From assembly GCA_945872875.1 (NCBI GenBank), contig CAMCBB010000028.1, forward strand, positions 1 through 17,693: a stretch of DNA of 17,693 nt, in the 5' to 3' direction. Each line of letters starts with the position of its first letter. The first letter of the stretch is position 1. Below, piece by piece: positions 15,510-17,693 of the stretch. The position numbers and the translations under genes are program-made. The stretch is from Flavobacterium psychrophilum (lineage in GTDB: Bacteria; Bacteroidota; Bacteroidia; Flavobacteriales; Flavobacteriaceae). The notes below the pieces were generated by a model. That model was given only the letters and a program-made list of their open reading frames with translations, was not told the origin of the DNA and did not search any database.

Positions 15510-15523
15510 AAAACAATTTTAAA

Positions 15524-16129
15524 ATGGCAAGATATACTGGTCCTAGTACAAAAATTGCTCGTAAATTTGGCGAAGCAATCTTCGGAGCTGATAAAGCATT
15601 CGAAAAAAGAAATTATCCTCCTGGACAACACGGGATGGCTAAAAAAAGAGGTAAGAAATCAGAATACGCAATCCAGTTAATGGAAAAACAAAAAGCGAAA
15701 TATTCTTACGGAATTTTAGAAAAACAATTTAGAAACTTATTTGAAAAAGCATCTGCATCAAAAGGAGTTACTGGTGAAATCCTACTTCAATTATGTGAGT
15801 CTCGTTTAGATAATGTAGTTTTTAGAATGGGTATTGCTTCTTCAAGAAGAGCTGCTCGTCAAATTGTTTCTCACCGTCACATTACTGTAAACGGAGAATT
15901 AGTGAACATTCCTTCTTACCACCTTAAAGCTGGTGATGTTGTAGCTGTTCGTGAAAAATCAAAATCTTTAGAATCTATCGAACGTTCTTTAGCTAATTCA
16001 AGTCATGTATATGAGTGGATTACTTGGAATAATGATACAAAACAAGGTACTTATGTTTCGGTACCTGCAAGATTACAAATACCAGAAAACATTAAAGAAC
16101 AATTAATCGTAGAGTTGTACAACAAATAA
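15524..16129 (+). CDS. rpsD: 30S ribosomal protein uS4 (zinc-free type)
   Basis: The 201-residue protein (E. coli 206) initiates assembly of the 30S body and lines the mRNA entry site. [21 protein letters not shown] opens the protein; there is no zinc-binding CxxC knuckle near the N-terminus, where [20 protein letters not shown] (about residues 30-49) occurs instead. The S4 RNA-binding domain carries [29 protein letters not shown] (about 92-120), followed by [17 protein letters not shown]. Unlike its neighbours it is preceded by an 86-nt structured gap. The gap to rpoA is 21 nt. Confidence 0.99.
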   Translation: MARYTGPSTKIARKFGEAIFGADKAFEKRNYPPGQHGMAKKRGKKSEYAIQLMEKQKAKYSYGILEKQFRNLFEKASASKGVTGEILLQLCESRLDNVVFRMGIASSRRAARQIVSHRHITVNGELVNIPSYHLKAGDVVAVREKSKSLESIERSLANSSHVYEWITWNNDTKQGTYVSVPARLQIPENIKEQLIVELYNK

Positions 16130-16150
16130 TAATTGACACTAGTCTAAATT

Positions 16151-17143
16151 ATGGCAATATTTAATTTTCAAAAACCCGATAAAGTTATCATGATCGATTC
16201 AACCGATTTTGAAGGTAAGTTTGAATTCAGACCTTTAGAACCTGGTTACGGATTGACAGTTGGTAATGCACTAAGAAGAGTTTTACTTTCTGCTCTAGAA
16301 GGTTATGCAATTACTTCTACTAAAATAGAAGGAGTAGAGCATGAGTTTTCTACCATTCCTGGAGTTGTTGAAGATGTTACCGAAATTATCCTTAATCTTA
16401 AACAAGCACGTTTTAAACGTCAAATTGAAGATATTGATAACGAATCAGTAACTATCTCTATAACTGGAAAAGAGCAAATTACAGCTGGTGATTTTCAAAA
16501 ATTCATCTCTGGTTTTCAAGTATTGAATCCAGAATTAGTAATTTGTAATCTAGATACAAAAGTTAATTTCAATATGGAATTAACAATTGAAAAAGGTAGA
16601 GGATATGTTCCTGCTGAAGAAAACAAAAAGCAAAATGCTGCTATTGGTACAATCTTCACAGATTCTATCTTTACTCCAGTTAAAAACGTGAAATATTCAA
16701 TTGAAAATTTCCGTGTGGAGCAAAAAACAGATTATGAAAAATTAGTTTTTGAAATTAAAACTGATGGATCTATTAATCCAAAAGATGCCTTAACTGAAGC
16801 TGCCAAAGTATTAATTCACCACTTTATGTTATTCTCTGATGAGAGAATTACTCTTGAAGCGGATGAAATTGCTCAAACAGATTCTTATGATGAAGAATCA
16901 TTACATATGAGACAATTGCTTAAAACTAAGCTTGTTGATATGGATTTATCTGTAAGAGCTTTAAACTGCCTTAAAGCAGCTGAAGTGGATACATTAGGAG
17001 ACCTTGTCTCTTTTAATAAACACGATTTAATGAAGTTCCGTAACTTCGGTAAAAAATCTTTAACAGAGCTAGATGAACTAGTTGCAGTTAAAAATTTAAC
17101 CTTCGGAATGGATTTGTCAAAATATAAATTAGATAAAGACTAG
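16151..17143 (+). CDS. rpoA: DNA-directed RNA polymerase subunit alpha
   Basis: The 330-residue protein (E. coli 329) dimerises to start polymerase assembly and contacts promoter DNA and activators. The N-terminal domain (about 1-235) contains [30 protein letters not shown] (about 26-55), the dimerisation motif that also contacts beta and beta-prime. After a flexible linker the C-terminal domain carries [19 protein letters not shown] (from residue 268) and [16 protein letters not shown]. Arg269 corresponds to E. coli Arg265, the key residue for UP-element binding, so the domain should be competent for DNA binding. The gene ends with TAG. It lies 21 nt after rpsD and 30 nt before rplQ, the conserved alpha-operon order. 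Confidence 0.99.
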   Translation: MAIFNFQKPDKVIMIDSTDFEGKFEFRPLEPGYGLTVGNALRRVLLSALEGYAITSTKIEGVEHEFSTIPGVVEDVTEIILNLKQARFKRQIEDIDNESVTISITGKEQITAGDFQKFISGFQVLNPELVICNLDTKVNFNMELTIEKGRGYVPAEENKKQNAAIGTIFTDSIFTPVKNVKYSIENFRVEQKTDYEKLVFEIKTDGSINPKDALTEAAKVLIHHFMLFSDERITLEADEIAQTDSYDEESLHMRQLLKTKLVDMDLSVRALNCLKAAEVDTLGDLVSFNKHDLMKFRNFGKKSLTELDELVAVKNLTFGMDLSKYKLDKD

Positions 17144-17173
17144 TTTCTTTATTCAAGTTAAAAAGCATTTAAA

Positions 17174-17693
17174 ATGAGACACGGAAAGAAAAATAATCAC
17201 TTAAGCAGACAGACTGGACATAGAAAATCTATGTTGGCTAATATGGCTTGTTCACTTATTGAGCACAAGCGTATTAATACTACTGTTGCTAAGGCTAAAG
17301 CGCTTAAACAATTTGTTGAGCCACTTATTACAAAATCAAAAGAAGATACTACTCATAATCGTCGTGTGGTTTTTGCTTACTTAAGAAATAAATATGGTGT
17401 TACTGAACTTTTCAGAGAAGTAGCAGCTAAAGTAGGTGATCGTCCAGGTGGATACACTCGTATCATCAAAGTTGGAAACCGTTTAGGAGATAACGCTGAT
17501 ATGGCAATGATCGAGTTAGTAGATTTCAACGAAATTTACAACGGAGGTAAAAAAGAAGAGAAAAAAGCGAAAAGCCGTCGTGGTGGTAAAGCTAAAAAAA
17601 CAGAAGCTGCTCCAGTTGTTGAAGCTGCTGCTCCTGTAGTTGAAGAAGCTCCAGTTGTTGAAGCTGCTGCTCCTGTAGTTGAAGAAGCTCCAG
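17174..17693 (+). CDS. rplQ: 50S ribosomal protein bL17 (partial, with C-terminal tail)
   Basis: The frame opens at ATG 17174 and runs off the right edge after 173 complete codons. The core (about residues 1-122) begins [20 protein letters not shown], has [22 protein letters not shown] and ends [18 protein letters not shown]; this is bL17, which lies at the tunnel exit region of the 50S subunit. Core length already matches the complete E. coli protein (127). Beyond it is a basic stretch ([17 protein letters not shown], about 126-142) and then an Ala/Pro/Val/Glu tail made of a 13-residue unit [13 protein letters not shown] repeated exactly. The true C-terminus lies outside the window. Such tails occur in Bacteroidota L17 as far as I recall, but the repeat makes the length liable to vary. 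Confidence 0.97.
   Translation, partial: MRHGKKNNHLSRQTGHRKSMLANMACSLIEHKRINTTVAKAKALKQFVEPLITKSKEDTTHNRRVVFAYLRNKYGVTELFREVAAKVGDRPGGYTRIIKVGNRLGDNADMAMIELVDFNEIYNGGKKEEKKAKSRRGGKAKKTEAAPVVEAAAPVVEEAPVVEAAAPVVEEAP
17609..17693 (+). repeat. Perfect 39-bp tandem repeat inside rplQ
   Basis: A 39-nt unit starting GCTCCAGTTGTTGAA occurs at 17609-17647 and again without a mismatch at 17648-17686; the first 7 nt of a third copy reach the window edge. Each unit encodes 13 residues, [13 protein letters not shown], and within it the half-units APVVEA and APVVEE use different codons (CCA GTT GTT against CCT GTA GTT), so the perfect identity between copies at nucleotide level points to recent duplication by slippage or unequal recombination rather than to protein-level selection alone. 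Confidence 0.95.

Noticed and set aside
1..17693. CRISPR arrays, insertion sequences, tRNA or rRNA genes, toxin-antitoxin or defence genes.
   Set aside because: I looked for spaced direct repeats, terminal inverted repeats with transposase frames and cloverleaf-like sequence and saw none; all of the plus strand from 623 is accounted for by housekeeping genes.

Overview
The window is a chromosomal segment from a member of the Bacteroidota, most likely a Flavobacterium or close relative. The evidence is an AT-rich sequence, almost no Shine-Dalgarno motifs in front of about thirty genes, a promoter-like TAnnTTTG element before the first gene, Bacteroidota-type ribosomal proteins (zinc-free uS14, uS4 and bL36; an L17 with a long acidic-alanine tail), and the arrangement of the ribosomal protein cluster. 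Genus assignment is inference, because no 16S sequence is present.

Layout. Positions 1-333 hold the start of a minus-strand gene that reads off the left edge. It has no ATG, but from a TTG codon it encodes a clear signal peptide and resembles the exported, probably BamA/TamA-like outer-membrane protein that I recall next to rpsL in flavobacteria. The divergent spacer (334-622) carries a GC-rich hairpin element resembling the Flavo-1 RNA family, a near-perfect AT-rich inverted repeat, and the probable promoter of the ribosomal cluster. From 623 to the right edge, 33 genes run head to tail on the plus strand: rpsL-rpsG-fusA (str), rpsJ-rplC-rplD-rplW-rplB-rpsS-rplV-rpsC-rplP-rpmC-rpsQ (S10), rplN-rplX-rplE-rpsN-rpsH-rplF-rplR-rpsE-rpmD-rplO-secY (spc), then infA-rpmJ-rpsM-rpsK-rpsD-rpoA-rplQ (alpha). 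rplQ is cut by the right edge. Two real genes are easily overlooked: rpmJ (38 codons, 14552-14668) and the partial rplQ.

The classical str, S10, spc and alpha operons are fused into one unit, with no tuf after fusA and no adk or map between secY and infA. Most genes are 2-30 nt apart or overlap. Only three gaps exceed 70 nt (rpsJ-rplC, rpsN-rpsH, rpsK-rpsD), and each contains a long hairpin. These are the best candidates for cis-regulatory RNA in the window.

Together the genes supply roughly half of the ribosomal proteins, elongation factor G, initiation factor IF-1, the SecY translocon pore and the RNA polymerase alpha subunit. This is ordinary essential housekeeping DNA. I see no defence system, mobile element, CRISPR array, rRNA or tRNA. 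The points worth a second look are regulatory or structural: the three gap hairpins, the divergent spacer, the unannotated TTG-start gene, and a perfect 39-bp tandem repeat in the rplQ tail.
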